From Portunus trituberculatus (taxonomy: Eukaryota > Arthropoda > Malacostraca > Decapoda > Portunidae), in assembly GCF_017591435.1 (NCBI RefSeq), contig NC_059302.1:14375167-14439166 (forward strand): DNA of 64,000 bases. The letters are read 5' to 3'. A program made the translations under genes and the position numbers. The first letter of the stretch is position 1. Each line of letters opens with the position of its first letter. Below the pieces are notes generated by a model. The model did not search any database and was not told the DNA's origin. It worked only from the letters and a program-made list of their open reading frames with translations. Below are positions 25,713-44,098 of the stretch, one piece after another.

Positions 25713-27620
25713 GAAAAGGTGGAGGAGAAATAGAAATCCAGCAAATAAGGAAAACTTCAAGGCAGTAAGAAATGAATATGTTAAGGTGAGGAAGGAAGAG
25801 GAAAAGAACTTTGAAAAGGACATTGTTGAAAAATGTAAGGAGCAACCAAAATTGTTCTACAGATTCATAAATGGAAAAATTAGGCAAAGAAAAACAATAG
25901 AAAGGTTAAAAGGAGAGAACGAGGTGGTGGAAGGCCCAAAAAGTATGGCAGAACTATTAAATAATAAATTCCAGGAGGTCCTTACTAAAGAATCTAAATT
26001 TGAAAGGCCACAGGGTAATAAAGAGACAGTCTATATGAAAGAGATTAAAGTAACCAAGCTTGAAATAAAAGAGTTAATGAAGGAACTGCATGAAGAGAAG
26101 GCAATGGGACCGGATGAAGTCTCAGGCAGAATACTGAAAGAATGTAGGGTAGAACTAGCAAGTCCTATATACAACATCATAAAATGCTCAATTGAAAATA
26201 GAACAGTGCCAGTAGAATGGAAAAGAGCTGAGGTGGTTCCCATATATAAGAGCGGAAGGAAGGAAGAACCTTTAAATTACAGACCGGTATCACTCACTTG
26301 TGTAATATGCAAGATGTGTGAAAGAATAAAGAAACAATGGAACGAGTTCCTTGAAGACAACAAATTAGTATCAAATAGCTAATTTGGTTTTAGAAAAAGA
26401 TGGTCGTGTACAACTAATTTATTGAGTTTCTATTCTAGAATAGTTGATAGAGTACAAGAGAGAGAGCGATGGGTTGACTGTATTTATTTGGATTTAAAAA
26501 AGGCGTTTGACAAAGTGACACATGCAAGATTACTATGGAAGTTAGAGGAGAAGGGTGGCTTAAAAGGAAGCATATTGAGATGGATAGAAAATCATTTGAT
26601 GGGGAGAGAAATAAAGATGGTAGTTAAAGATAAGAAGTCCAAGTGGAGAACAGTAGAAAGCGGAGTGCCACAGGGGTTAGTATTGGCACCAATACTTTTC
26701 CTCATTTATATTAACGATATGCCAGAACGAGTGAACAGTTACATAAATCTGTTTGCAGATGATACGAAACTGTGCAGAGTTATAAAGCAAAAAGAGGATT
26801 GTGAAATACTGCAAGAAGACCTAAATAAGATCTGGGAATGGAGTAAAAAGTGGGAAAAGGAATTCAATGTGAATAAAAGCCATGTCATGGAAATGGGAAA
26901 AATTGAAAGATGACCCGTGGGAATCTATAAGATGGGAGATGGAGTAGTACTAGAGAAAGTAAAATAGGAAAAGGACTTAGGAGTGACGATGGAAGAAAAC
27001 AATCAACCGGTAAGCCATATTGATAGAATTTTTAAAGAAACATATAATTTGCTAAGGAATATTGGAGTAGCATTTCACTATATGGACAAAGAAATGATGA
27101 AGAAATTGATAAGTACTATAATAAGACCCAGATTGGAATATGCAGTAGTGTGGATCATAAAAGAAACACATAAGGAAGTTGGAGAGACTACAAAAAATGG
27201 CTACAAGAATGGTTCCAGAATTTGAAGGGATGACAAATGAGGAGAGACTAAAGGCTATGGATCTTCTTACCCTGGAACAAAGAAGGGAGAGAGGAGATCT
27301 GATACAAGTTTATAAATTGATCAACGGAATGGACCAAGTGAATAATGAGAAACTGATCCTGAGAGAAGAATATGACATCCGAAGCATGAGATCGCATAGT
27401 ACAAAGCTGAGAAAAGGAAGATGTCTGAGAGATGTTAAAAAATTTAGTTTCCCGCAAAGATGTATTGAGACATGGAACAGTTTAAATGAAGAAGTAGTGT
27501 CTGCAACGAGTGTGCATACTTTTAAAGTAAGATTGGATAAGTGCAGATATGGAGACTGGGCCACACAAGCATAAAGCCCAGGCCCCGTAAAACTATAACT
27601 AGGTAAATACAACTAGGTAA

Positions 27621-27621
<1 letters not shown>
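25711..27621 (+). pseudogene. CR1-type LINE, copy A4
   Basis: Starts between endonuclease and RT (KRWRRNRNPANKENFK). RT motifs are intact in two long stretches: 25786-26382 up to a TAG stop inside the QFGFRKG box, then 26422-26913 with YLDLKKAFDKV, SGVPQGLVLAP and the catalytic FADDTKL at about 26755. A stop at 26913 precedes the connector. The C-terminal region (27179-27574) is open for 131 codons. The tail has two AACTAGGTAAATAC units. 5' truncated. Confidence 0.85.

Positions 27622-27703
<82 letters not shown>
27622..27703. repeat. (AC)n tail of CR1 copy A4
   Basis: About 41 AC units between the A4 tail and copy A5. Confidence 0.97.
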
Positions 27704-30533
<2,830 letters not shown>

Positions 30534-30636
30534 GTAAGTCTTCCTTATACGGTAGTTCTTCATCCGGTAAATTCACAGTTACGGTATTTGGAAATTACTA
30601 CCCTCGATTCGATATACGGTAAGAAAAATTTACAGA

Positions 30637-30843
30637 ACCATGCATGCTTTGGGGTCTGAGGGGTCTCCAAGTGCACGGGTTCGAATCCTGTCCACGGTTT
30701 GAATGTAGGTTGGGCTTCCTCACTCTGGACAATGGTTTCCTAGCAGGTGGGTTTTGGGATAGGAGGTACCTCAAAAAGTATCCCCTTTAGCCCATAAATT
30801 CCCGTGAAAAGCCCATATGGTATAAACATGGTATAAATAAATG
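30637..30843 (+). repeat. tRNA-derived SINE, second family
   Basis: Absent from the equivalent point of Tigger-C copy 2, so it is an insertion. It contains a B box (GGTTCGAATCC, 30678-30688) in a T arm that folds: ACGGG pairs with CCTGT around a 7-base loop. The body has 'cctagcaggtggg' and 'aggaggtacc', and it ends in 'ggtataaa' repeats. The same family gives the fragment at 51-175. The A box is weak and the tRNA identity is unclear. Confidence 0.7.
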
Positions 30844-31080
30844 TCATCTGAGAGGGCCCAGCGTGGGGCAGCAGGGGTGATGACGTTATGCACACTTCAC
30901 CTCCCCGCCACTCACGGTACTGACTTCAACTTGACCATCCTTGGAGCCTGTTATATCTTCCTCTCCTCCCCCTTTTTTTCAACTGCATTACATATTACTT
31001 ACATGCATTACTAATTAGATAAATAAATGGAATATTAAAGAGTCTATTGTAAGCAAAAATATATTCATAATAATTATGGC

Positions 31081-31907
31081 AAACACTAAAAACCTACTAC
31101 CAGCAGCAAACCATGCAGCAACTGATAAAGGGCACAGATGGGCCTGGCAAGCCCACTATCAGAGAATGGTGAAAGTCGTATAACATCAAGCACACCTTAG
31201 ATAACATCAAGTCATCTTGGGACGAAGTGAAGACGTCTACTTTGAATTTGGCGTGGAATAAAGTATGGCCAGAATACATGACTTCCCAGGCTTCGCTGAA
31301 GACAACATCGGTGTGATCAGAAATGACATAATAAATCTGTGCCATAGGGCTGGCTTCTATGAAGTTGATGATGATGATGTTCAAGATCTTTTGGAAAGCC
31401 ATGCTGAACCTCTCAATTGATGAACTTAGAGAGCAAGACAAGGCATCACAGGAGACATTAAGAGAGGGAGACGAGGAAGTACTTGTGCATGGCCTGGACA
31501 TCAAAACTCTTAGAGAATGTCTTGGTGGTATCGAAAAAGCTCTGGAAACCTTGAAGGAATGTGACCCAAATCCTGCCAGGAGTAGCAAGTGGCTTATGAC
31601 ATAGAGAAAAGTGTCAAAATTTATCAAGAAATCTATGATGAAAAAACAAGAAAAACCAAACAGTCCTCCATCTACTCGTTCTTCAAAGCAGTCAGACATG
31701 CCATCCGTCACACCTGCCGACCCTGCTACAGCTGGCCTTTTCACATCTGCTGCCGATGGTTTTACAGCTGATCCTTCCTCCATATCCTCTTTCTTCAAAC
31801 CAGTGAAACGTGCCGAACCTGCTACAGCTGACCCTTCCACATCTACTTCCGACATTGCAGACGACGACATCTTATCCTTGTCTGCACACTCAGTGGAAGA
31901 TGAGTAA
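31081..31907 (+). pseudogene. Tigger-C transposase, C-terminal part only
   Basis: This stretch lies after the last catalytic aspartate of DDE_1 transposases. It contains a degenerate version of the WKSYN-type region (31110-31270), an acidic part (VDDDDVQDLLES-like, near 31370), LRECLGGIEKALETLKE near 31510, EKSVKIYQEIYDE near 31605, then Ser/Pro/Thr/Ala repeats (ADPATAGLFTSAADGF) and an acidic end (SAHSVEDE). Frame changes occur near 31330, 31430 and 31600. No catalytic residue is present, so it could not act as a transposase. The alanine-rich repeats vary in number against copy 2. Confidence 0.7.
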
Positions 31908-32037
31908 AGGCTAAAATCCCTATTGTTCCTTAGCCTCTGGAGGGATATCATCTGATAGAATACATGGTGAGTGAAAGGTAAATAAAAACGTTTTTTGTTT
32001 ATTTTTTTGCGCACTACTTTACATTTTTTTTTTTTTT

Positions 32038-32495
32038 ACCCTTATATTCCGGCGATCGTATATGAACGATTGCATCAGTGCATCCGTAGCGACGGTGATT
32101 GTTCCCGTAATCAAGAATTTTCGCGCCTCATGTTAGAGCTCCACGCGCGGTTTCTAGAGTCAGATGGCGAGTGGAAGTATCTGGCCTCTTTTTCCACCCG
32201 TAGTTTTGCCACCAGCTCTGTATATTTAGGAGTAACTAAGATATTCTCCCATTCTGAGGGCGACACTTGGCAACTCCAGCGACCCGCCGTGTCCAAAGCA
32301 CCCTGATAAGAGCAAAGGGACACCCTTCATCCTTGCTTGATGACTATCTTCCTCATGGTTCCCCTGACAGTCTCCTTGGAGGAGAAGTTGAAACATACGC
32401 TAAATTTATTCAGCAAAGTGAATAAAATATTACCATTCTTTCATATTCATTTTTCATTATCTTCGATTAAAGTAAAATGGTAGAAGGTAACTCTT

Positions 32496-32498
<3 letters not shown>
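32038..32498. other. Unassigned unique-looking segment
   Basis: Between the truncated Tigger-C and the microsatellite block lies a stretch of higher GC content than its surroundings. A minus-strand open frame (32323-32111, 70 codons, with SPSEWENILVTPKYTELV) and a partly overlapping plus-strand frame are both possible. I recognise neither. No TIR, TSD or tail is visible. Confidence 0.35.
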
Positions 32499-36235
<3,737 letters not shown>

Positions 36236-37242
36236 TGTGTGTGTATTTACCTAATTGTATTTACCTAATTGTAACATACGGGAAAAGAGCTATGCTCGTG
36301 TTGTCCCGTCTCCATATCTATTAATGTCCAGCTTTTTCTTAAAATCATGAATATTCCTTGCGTTGACCACTTCCACGTCTAAACTATTCCATGCTTCCAC
36401 CCTTCTATGAGGGAAGCTATATTTTTTCACATCTCTCCTATAAGTGGCCATTTTAGTTTTTCCCATGCCCTCTCGACATTCTTCCATTCCACATACACAG
36501 ATCTTCCCTATCCATTTTTCCATGCCAATCATCACTCTGTATATTGCTATCAGGTCTCCCTTTCTCTTCTGTTTTCCAGGGTTGGAAGTTGCATTCTTTT
36601 CAGTCTGTCTTCATAAGTTAAATCTCTTAAGTCAGGCACCATTTTCGTTGCAGCCCTCTGTACTTTCTCTAGTTTCCTTATGTGTTTCTTTAAGTTCAGC
36701 CCACTGTATTGTTGCATATTCAAGCCTCGGTCTTATCATTGCAGTAATTATTTTCTTCATCATTTCTTCATCTAGATATACAAACGCCACTCTTATGTTC
36801 CTCAATAAGTTCAATACTTCTCCAATTATTTTGTTTATATGTCTCTCTGGCGATAGGTCATTGGTAATTGTCACCCCAAGGTCTTTTTCTTCATGACTGG
36901 TTTTATGTCTTCATTTCCTATCTTGTACATACTCCTGATTCTTCTTTCACTCTTGCCAAACTCTATTTTCTTGCATTTTGTCGTGTTGAACTCCATTTGC
37001 CATGTACAGCTCCATTTCCATATTCTGTCCAAGTCTTCCTGGAGTAGTTCGCAATCTTTGTCACATCTCACTTTTCGTAACAATTTTGCATCGTCTGCAA
37101 ATAGGCTCACATAACTGGACACCCCATCCACCATGTCATTTATGTAGACTGCAAACATTACTGGTGCCAACACTGATCCCTGTGGAACTCCACTCTCCAC
37201 CAATCCCATTCTGATGGTCTGTCCTTAATTATTGTTCTCATT
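36236..37242 (-). pseudogene. CR1-type LINE, copy A7 (other subfamily)
   Basis: Read from 37242. It starts inside RT (EMRTIIKD), then SGVPQGSVLAPVMF near 37195, FADDAKLL near 37095, MEFNTTKCKKIEFG near 36990, and the C-terminal region with LLRNIRVAFVYLDEEMMKK near 36800. The tail uses AATTAGGTAAATAC instead of AACTAGGTAAATAC and holds the 5' end of copy A6. Protein differences from A3-A6 show a separate subfamily. One ORF covers 112 codons before a frameshift at 36871. Confidence 0.8.
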
Positions 37243-37606
<364 letters not shown>

Positions 37607-37608
<2 letters not shown>

Positions 37609-37874
37609 TGTGTGTTTGCGTGGTGTCATCGCTCACCGAGCTGTTTCTGCTTGACGGATCACACAGCGGGCGGAGGAGGAATCCTTGATAAGGCAATAAC
37701 TAAACTTTCAGAGGTCACATCGAGCTAGAAAGTACATCATTGTATTCAGAATAACATAAAGAAAATAATTATTAGTATTCAAACAGTCTGTCTTCTAACA
37801 ATTTCTAGGTTTACCATTTTTACCTGTCATGGGATATTGGAAAATAATTTAATCACCGGAACATAAGGGTTAAT
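37607..37874. other. Spacer, nothing recognised
   Basis: No coding or element signature except 'agggttaa' at 37866-37874, which could be the end of a piggyBac-like element, without a partner end. Confidence 0.3.
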
Positions 37875-37937
37875 GAAAATTCATGTAACGAATGCTTTTT
37901 TAGGAACGTAACCCATTCGTTAAGCGGGGGTTGCCTG
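37875..37937 (+). repeat. Tigger-A right-end fragment
   Basis: The last 63 bases of a Tigger-A element ('aggaacgtaaccc', then GGGGGTTGCCTG), followed by TA. Confidence 0.8.
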
Positions 37938-38199
37938 TATCTATACATTGGTATCTTCGAGTATGAACGTTTTTTAGTACAAACAACTTGGATTACGAAC
38001 AAAAAAAATTTTTTTTTTTTGCACTGGAGAATGAACTTTGCTTTGGAGTGCAAACAATAACAACTGCGGTCAACAGAATGTGCACAGCACTGCGCGATCA
38101 GCTGACTGCATGTTGGGGCACCACGCTGCCTCAGTGCCTCAGGAGTGTTGTTTGCAGTTGTTTGGTTGTTGTTTTGTAGTGCATGGGATAATAATATTA

Positions 38200-38910
38200 A
38201 GTGTTTTTAGTTATTAAGATAATTGCCTAGCGTAGCAGCACACATGATCACGAGACATACAGACACATGTATGGAAGATTCTAGAAGATCCAAGAGGAAG
38301 AGAGAGTATCCAGCTCATGCATTAAAAGCCTTAACCCTTATAGCCCGTCAGGCATGATCGTGGTTCTTACAATACAGCCTTTCAGGCAAGATCTTGGTGC
38401 TTTTCAGAAGCTGTGCTCCTTTATGCCGCACAGTTTGTTTATGCTTGAGGCTATCTGTCATATATCGAGGCCTGTCATTGGCCCATTGTTTTCAAGATGG
38501 TGGACACTTAGCCAATCATGTATCAGCTTTTACAAAGATATGTTTGTGTTGGTGTGAGAGCACCAAGCGTGAGGATGGTGAGAGCACTAGTCAGTGTGCT
38601 GTATTTTATCAGTTTTTATGTATTTCTTGGTTAGATATAAGATATACATGTATTTCCATGGATAAGTAAGCAGTTCAGAAACATATCATGAAGCATGACA
38701 ATATTGGAATTGTTATTGGTTTAGATGAGAGTGCGTAATGCTGGCTTGATGGAGTCAGCTGAGAGAATGTGTTGACACTGGGTCATGGTCAAGACAGCCC
38801 CTGACCACGACGGCCCCTCCCGACGGCCCCATGTTTACCATGGCAGCCTCAGTTTATTTTTTTACACGTAAGATGGTTTTAAATTATACTTGTTAATAGA
38901 GTATCTTATT
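38200..38910. other. Tigger-B interior, non-coding
   Basis: No open frame with recognisable content. 'TTAACCCTTATAGCCCG' at 38331 resembles a piggyBac-like left end, but no matching right end is found downstream. Confidence 0.3.
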
Positions 38911-41900
38911 TTTTTTTTTTTTTTTTTTTTTTACATTACAAGGGCACTGGCCAAGGGAAAACAAAGTGTTGGAAAAAAAATCCGCTGGTTGCCAGGCCCT
39001 GTTAAGAGGAAAGTAGGAGAAAGAGAAAAAACAAAAAAATCTAAAAGGAGGGTCCAGTTAACGTAAGAGGTGTCTTGACACTCCTCTTTTGAAAGAGTTT
39101 AAGTCATAGGCAGGTGGAAATACAGACACAGGTAGAGAGTTCCAGAGTTTACCAGTGTAGGGAATGAAGGAGTGAAGATACTGGTTAACTCTTGCATTAG
39201 GAAGATGGACAGAATAGGGATGAGAAGAAGTAGAGAGTCTTGTGCAGCGAGGCCGCAGGAGGGGAAGGCATGCAGTTAGCAAGTTCAGAAGAGCAGACAG
39301 CATGAAAACAGCGGTAGAAGACAGATAAAGATGCAACATTGCGGCGGTGACTTAAAGAATCAAGACAGTCAGTTAGAGGAGAAGAGTTGATAAGACGAAA
39401 AGCTTTAGATTCCACCTTGTTTAGTAAAGCTGTGTGTGGATCCCCCAGACATGAGAGCCATACTCCATACACGGGCGGATAAGGCCCTGTACAGAGCAAG
39501 CAGCTGGGAGGAGAGAAAAATGGACGAAGACGCCACAGGACACCTAACTTCTTGGAAGCTGATTTAGCAAGAGTAGAGATGTGAAATTTCCAGTTTAGAT
39601 TTTTAGTGAAGGATAGACCGAGTGTGTTTAATGTAGAGGAGAGGGAAGTTGAGTGTTATTGAAGAAGAGAGGATAGTTGTCTGGAAGGTTATGTCGAGTA
39701 GATAGTTGTAGAAATTGAGTTTTGAGGCATTGAACAAAACCAGGTTTTCTCTGCCCCAATCAGAAACAAGTGAAAGATCAGAAGTTAGGCGTCCTATAGC
39801 ATCTCGCCTTGAGTCATTTAATTGTTGTTGGGTTGGGCGTCTGTTGAACGCTGTTGAATAATGCAAGGTGGTATCATCAGCATAGGAGTGGATAGGGCAT
39901 TGAGTCAGATTTAGGAGATCATTGATGAATAATAGAAAGAGAGTGGGTGATAGGACAGAACCCTGTGGAACACCACTGTTGATAGTTTTAGGGAAGAACA
40001 GTGACCGTCTACTACAGCAGCAATAGAACGATCGGAAAGGAAACTGGAGATGAAGGTACAGAGAAGGATAGAATCCGTAGGAGGGTAGTTTAGAAATTAA
40101 AGATTTGTGCCAGACTCTATCGAAGGCTTTCGATATGTCAAGGCCGACAGCAAAGGTTTCACCGAAGTCCCTAAAGAGGATGACCAAGATTCAGTTAGGA
40201 AAGTAAGAAGATCACCAGTAGATCTGCCTTTACGGAAACCATACTGGCAATCAGAGAGAAGGTTGTGAGCTGATAGATGCCTCATTATCTTCCTATTAAG
40301 GATAGACTCAAAGGCTTTAGAAAGGCAGGAAATCAAAGCTATAGGGCGGTAGTTAGAAGGATTGGAGTGGTCACCTTTTTAGGGACAGGTTGAATGTGAG
40401 CAAACTTCCAGCAAGAAGGATAAATAGAAGTAGAGACACAGATGAAAGAGTTTGACCAGGCAGTGAGCGAGTTCGGAAGCACAGTTTTGAGAACAACAGG
40501 AGGGACTCCATCCGGACCGTAAGCCTTCCGAGAATCAAGGCCAGAGAGGGCCAGGAAAACGTCTTTATAAAGAATTTTAATTTTAGGGATGAAGTAGTCA
40601 GAGGGTGGAGGAGTAGGAGGAATATGCCCAGAATCATCCAAAGTTGAGTTGGTAGCAAAGGTTTGAGCGAAGAGTTCAGCTTTAGAAAAGAAGAGACAGC
40701 TGTAGAGCCATCTGGATGAAGTAAAGGAGGAAAGACGAAGAAGTAAAGTTGTTAGAGATATTATTGGCTAGATGCCAGAAATCTCGAGAGGAGTTAGAAT
40801 TGGAAAGACTTTGACATTTTCTATTGATGAAAGAGTTTTAGTAAGTTGGAGAATAGATTTGGCATGATTACGGGCAGAAATATATAGGGCATGAGTTTCA
40901 GCAGTTGGATGGCTACGGAACCGTTTGTGAGCCGCCTCTCTATCATTGACAGCACGAGAACAAGCAGAGTTAAACCAAGGCTTTTAGCTTTAGGGTTAGA
41001 GAAAGTATGAGGAATGTATAGCTCCATGCCAGAGATAATCACCTCTGTTATGCGCTCGGCACAAAGAGAAGGATCTCTGACATGAAAACAATAATCATCC
41101 CAAGGAAATCAGAATAGTACTGCCTTAGTTCCTCCCACTTAGCAGAGTTAAAATGCCAGAAGCACCTCCGCTTAGGCGGGTCCTGAGGCTGCACTGGAGT
41201 GATAGAACAGGTAACGGAAATTAGATTGTGGTCGGAGGAGCCCAACGGAGAGGAAAGTTTAACAGAGTAAGCAGAAGGGTTGGAGGTTAGGAAAAGATCA
41301 AGAATGTTGGGCGTGTCTCCAAGGCGGTCAGGAATACGGGTAGGGAACTGCACTAGCTGCTCTAGGTCATGAAGGATAGCAAAGTTGAAGGTTTGTTCAC
41401 CAGGTTGGTCAGTGAAAGAAGATGAAAGCCAAAGCTGGTGGTGAACATTGAAATCCCTAAAATGGAGATCTCAGCAAAAGGAAAGTGAGATAAGATGTGC
41501 TCCACCTTGGAAGTCAAATAGTCAAAGAATTTTACATAGTCAGAGGAATTAGGTGAGAGGTATACAGCACAGATGAATTTAGTTAGAGAGTGACATTGAA
41601 GTCTTAGCCAGATGGTAGAAAATTCTGAAGATTCAAGATTGTGGGCACGAGAGCAAGTGGTGTCGTTACGCACGTATGCGCAACATCCAGCTTTGGATTG
41701 AAAATGAGGATAGAGCAAGTAGGAGGGAACAGAAAAGGGCTGCTGTCAGTAGTCACAGACAACTGTGTTTCGTTAGGAAGAGAAGATGAGGTTTAGTAGA
41801 GGAGAGGTGGTGTTCCACAGATTGAAAATTAGAACGAAGGCCACGAATGTTGCAGAAATTGATAGTGAAAGTATTAGATGAAGTGTCAAGACACCCAAGG

Positions 41901-42120
41901 TCGACAGCAGAGGGGCAGTCCGACCTGGGGACATTTATAGTCCCCTCCCCAGAGGGGGACTCCGAGGCAGGGCGTGGTGAAGCCATTATTAAATTTTGAT
42001 TTGAAGAGAGTGTAAAAGTGTAAGGTGTTGTAGTGTAGTGTAGGAAGTACAGATTGTATTAATAAATCAGTCGCTCCCCACTTCCCCTTCTCTCCCCATC
42101 CTTTCTCGCCCAGTGATAGA
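38911..42120 (-). mobile_element. Jockey-like LINE (family B), copy 2, near full length
   Basis: On the minus strand the element runs from a 5' UTR near 42120, through a single long EN-RT coding region starting at 41986, to a 3' UTR and a poly-A (poly-T at 38911-38932). The same 3' end occurs at 49209 and 53340. I could not find a target-site duplication, so the 5' end is approximate. It is inserted in the Tigger-B body. Confidence 0.8.
39058..41986 (-). pseudogene. Family-B LINE endonuclease-RT ORF, frameshifted
   Basis: Start at 41986 (MASPRPASESPSG). The endonuclease begins at FCNIRGLRSNFQS near 41860, with EISILGISMF near 41460 where GDFNV is expected (frame slip), PTRIPD near 41345 and GSSDHNLISV near 41240. 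RT: RKAYGPDGVPPVVL near 40525, YGFRKGRSTGDL near 40245, DISKAFDRVWHK near 40130, SGVPQGSVLSPTLF near 39975 and YADDTTLH near 39880. A C-terminal domain with ALLNKVESKAFRLIN near 39430 ends at 39058. Breaks are mostly one-base indels. The closely similar copy 3 shows that some of them are copy-specific. The product would nick DNA and reverse-transcribe the element RNA. Confidence 0.85.
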
Positions 42121-43190
42121 TACAGTACCACGTGTACTATACGTGAGTGCTTTTAATTACCGCAATAATGTTATCGTGTAATGTTTATCAGTAAATTGCA
42201 TACTTGTTGATACAATCTGTCTTAAATGTAAGATTGCAAAACATATTATTAAAAAATTCAGTATTTAGCCAAGTAGCACCTCCGGCTGCTGCAGCAAGCC
42301 AACAACAGTCATCATCACCTCATAAACAACACAATGGACTATCACGCACCTCTCAGAAATTCTAAAATCATCTTATGGGTAAACAAAACCTTAAAATGCA
42401 TATGTGTATATAACATTTTCTGCTTATAAATGCATGTTCTCTTACCTCTTTCAATATTTACAGAAAGTCATGTTACACACTGGATATGTATATGCACTAT
42501 ATGCGCAAGGTACAGTACACCGGTGTACCAATACGTTATTGTTTTTAACGCTCCATACTACAAAACACTATCTCGGGAACGCTTAGTTGCCATCCCCGGT
42601 TAACATGTTAACATAATGAAAGAAATAAGAGGACAATAACCTAAAATTTGGTGTGGGGTCGTCATGGTAAACACAGGGCTGTCGAGGAGGGCCGTCATGG
42701 TCATCTTGACCAGGGCCATCTTGACCAGGAAATGTTGACGCTTGATTCTTACCGTAAGGAAGCTGAATTTTCATATTACAATTTGCTTACTTCCCTGATT
42801 TATTTTCCATAATGAATGCAGTATATCAAAGAAAAAAAACTTATTGGCTTATATAAGAGTGTGCGGTGCTGGCTTGATGGAGTCACATGAGGATGTGGTG
42901 ACGCTTGTTTCTGACCACGAGAAGTTGAATTTTCATTATATTACATTTTGCTTATTTTCCTGCTTTATTTTCCTATCTTTTTTAGTTATAGAATAATAGT
43001 AGTAGTATATATAGTAACAGTATTCAAAAAGTAAGAAATTAGGTGGAAAATAAAATTTTTTTGTCTTGGGAGGTGGTATAGAACGAATTATAATTACTTC
43101 CATAAGAATACATGTATTTTGATGCTTTGGAGTAAGAACGTTTTGGAGTAAGAACAAAATTTTGAACGGATTAAGTTCATATTCCAAGGC
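42121..43190. other. Tigger-B right half, non-coding
   Basis: AT-rich sequence without a supported gene. It leads into the Tigger-B right end at 43197. Confidence 0.35.
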
Positions 43191-43419
43191 ACCACTGTAT
43201 ATACAGTGGCCCCTCTACACTCAAGCTACTCTATTTATGAGAAATTCGAGACACAAGATGTCTTTCGAGCAAAAATCTTGGCTAACATGCAAGAGAAAAT
43301 CCAAGTTATGAGAATTTCCAGATGCTCGCGCTAGGGGCCAAGTGGTTAAGACCGCCAGCATCAGCCAGTTTTTATCAAATTTCTTTCTTTTTTTGTGGCT
43401 TTTTTTTGTGACCCTAACC

Positions 43420-43689
43420 ATGAGTTCTTAAAAAGGAAATGGAAAGGTGTCCTCTGAGAAAAAAAAGATGATGTCAATCGAAATGAAGCAGGAGATAATA
43501 GACAAACATGAGCGTGGTGTTCGTGTGAGTGATCTTGTAAAGCAGTACAATCGGTCATCATCGACGATCTGTACAATATTGAAACAGAAAGATGCCATTA
43601 AAGCTATCAAGTGTAAGTGCTTATGTATTTTCAAGTCTCTCGCGCTTCCTCACTCCTCCCGCACATATCTCCCAAGGCCCACAGAATAG
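43420..43689 (+). pseudogene. Tigger-E transposase N-terminus (psq/CENP-B HTH)
   Basis: The natural ATG at 43420 is followed by a stop after three codons. From 43447 the frame is open: MSSEKKKMMSIEMKQEII, then DKHERGVRVSDLVKQYN and SSTICTILKQKDAIK, a classic pogo/Tigger helix-turn-helix. After about residue 55 the similarity ends and the sequence passes into a palindrome. DDE residues are absent. Confidence 0.7.
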
Positions 43690-43708
43690 ATCTATTCTGT
43701 GGGCCTTG
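43673..43708. repeat. Perfect 36-bp palindrome
   Basis: The left half CAAGGCCCACAGAATAGA is followed at once by its exact reverse complement, with the centre between 43690 and 43691. A related half-site ('aaggcccatagaataga') occurs inverted at 13668 and 15630 in Tigger-F. Confidence 0.95.
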
Positions 43709-44028
43709 ATATCTCCCTCACTCCTCCACCACCAAGCATACACCTCCGTTAGGTGCTGTTGACTTCCTCCATGGCAAGTGCTCATAATAATAACGCATCT
43801 TATTTATCTTATTACTGTATTTTTATGTTCAATTACTTTTTGAATGTGTTTTTAGTAATCAGAAGATGTGTTTTATAGTTATCTAGAGTTAACTTGGATG
43901 ATTTTGGGAGGCCAGGAACAAATTGATTGGTTTTCAGTTATTTCTGATGGGGAAAATTCATTCGAGATACGAGGAATTTTAGATACGAGCTCAATCCAGG
44001 AAAGAATTAATCTCATATGTAGAGGGAC

Positions 44029-44033
<5 letters not shown>

Positions 44034-44095
<62 letters not shown>
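44034..44095. repeat. (TA)n between Tigger-E and Tigger-A
   Basis: About 31 TA units link the right end of one Tigger to the left end of the next. Confidence 0.97.

Positions 44096-44098
<3 letters not shown>

Larger units (their letters stand above)
37946..43197. mobile_element. Tigger-B element split by a LINE
   Basis: Left end CATTGGTATCTTCGAGTATG and right end, read inward, CAGTGGTGCCTTGGAATATG, with TA flanks, mark a Tigger-type element. The subterminal zones match too ('agtacaaacaacttgg' against 'agtaagaacaaaat'). It holds the LINE at 38911-42000. The remaining body has no clear transposase. A direct repeat around 'gctggcttgatggagtca' (38744 and 42869) and an inverted pair around 'tgtttaccatg' (38830 and 42668) show further rearrangement. 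Confidence 0.5.
43204..44033 (+). mobile_element. Tigger-E element, 830 bp, non-autonomous
   Basis: Left end CAGTGGCCCCTCTACACTC and right end, read inward, TAGTGGTCCCTCTACATATG, each next to TA. The left flank is the right end of Tigger-B, six bases away. It keeps only the transposase N-terminus, and a 36-base palindrome sits inside. Confidence 0.8.

Noticed and set aside
30650..30700. A second tRNA gene suggested by the B box
   Set aside because: No acceptor stem or good A box; the same body occurs at 51-175, so it is a SINE.
37866..38347. A piggyBac-like element with ends at 'agggttaa' and 'ttaaccct'
   Set aside because: The two ends face the wrong way for one element, and neither has a partner in range.
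42100..42140. A target-site duplication for family-B LINE copy 2
   Set aside because: No convincing direct repeat matches the bases left of the poly-T at 38911.
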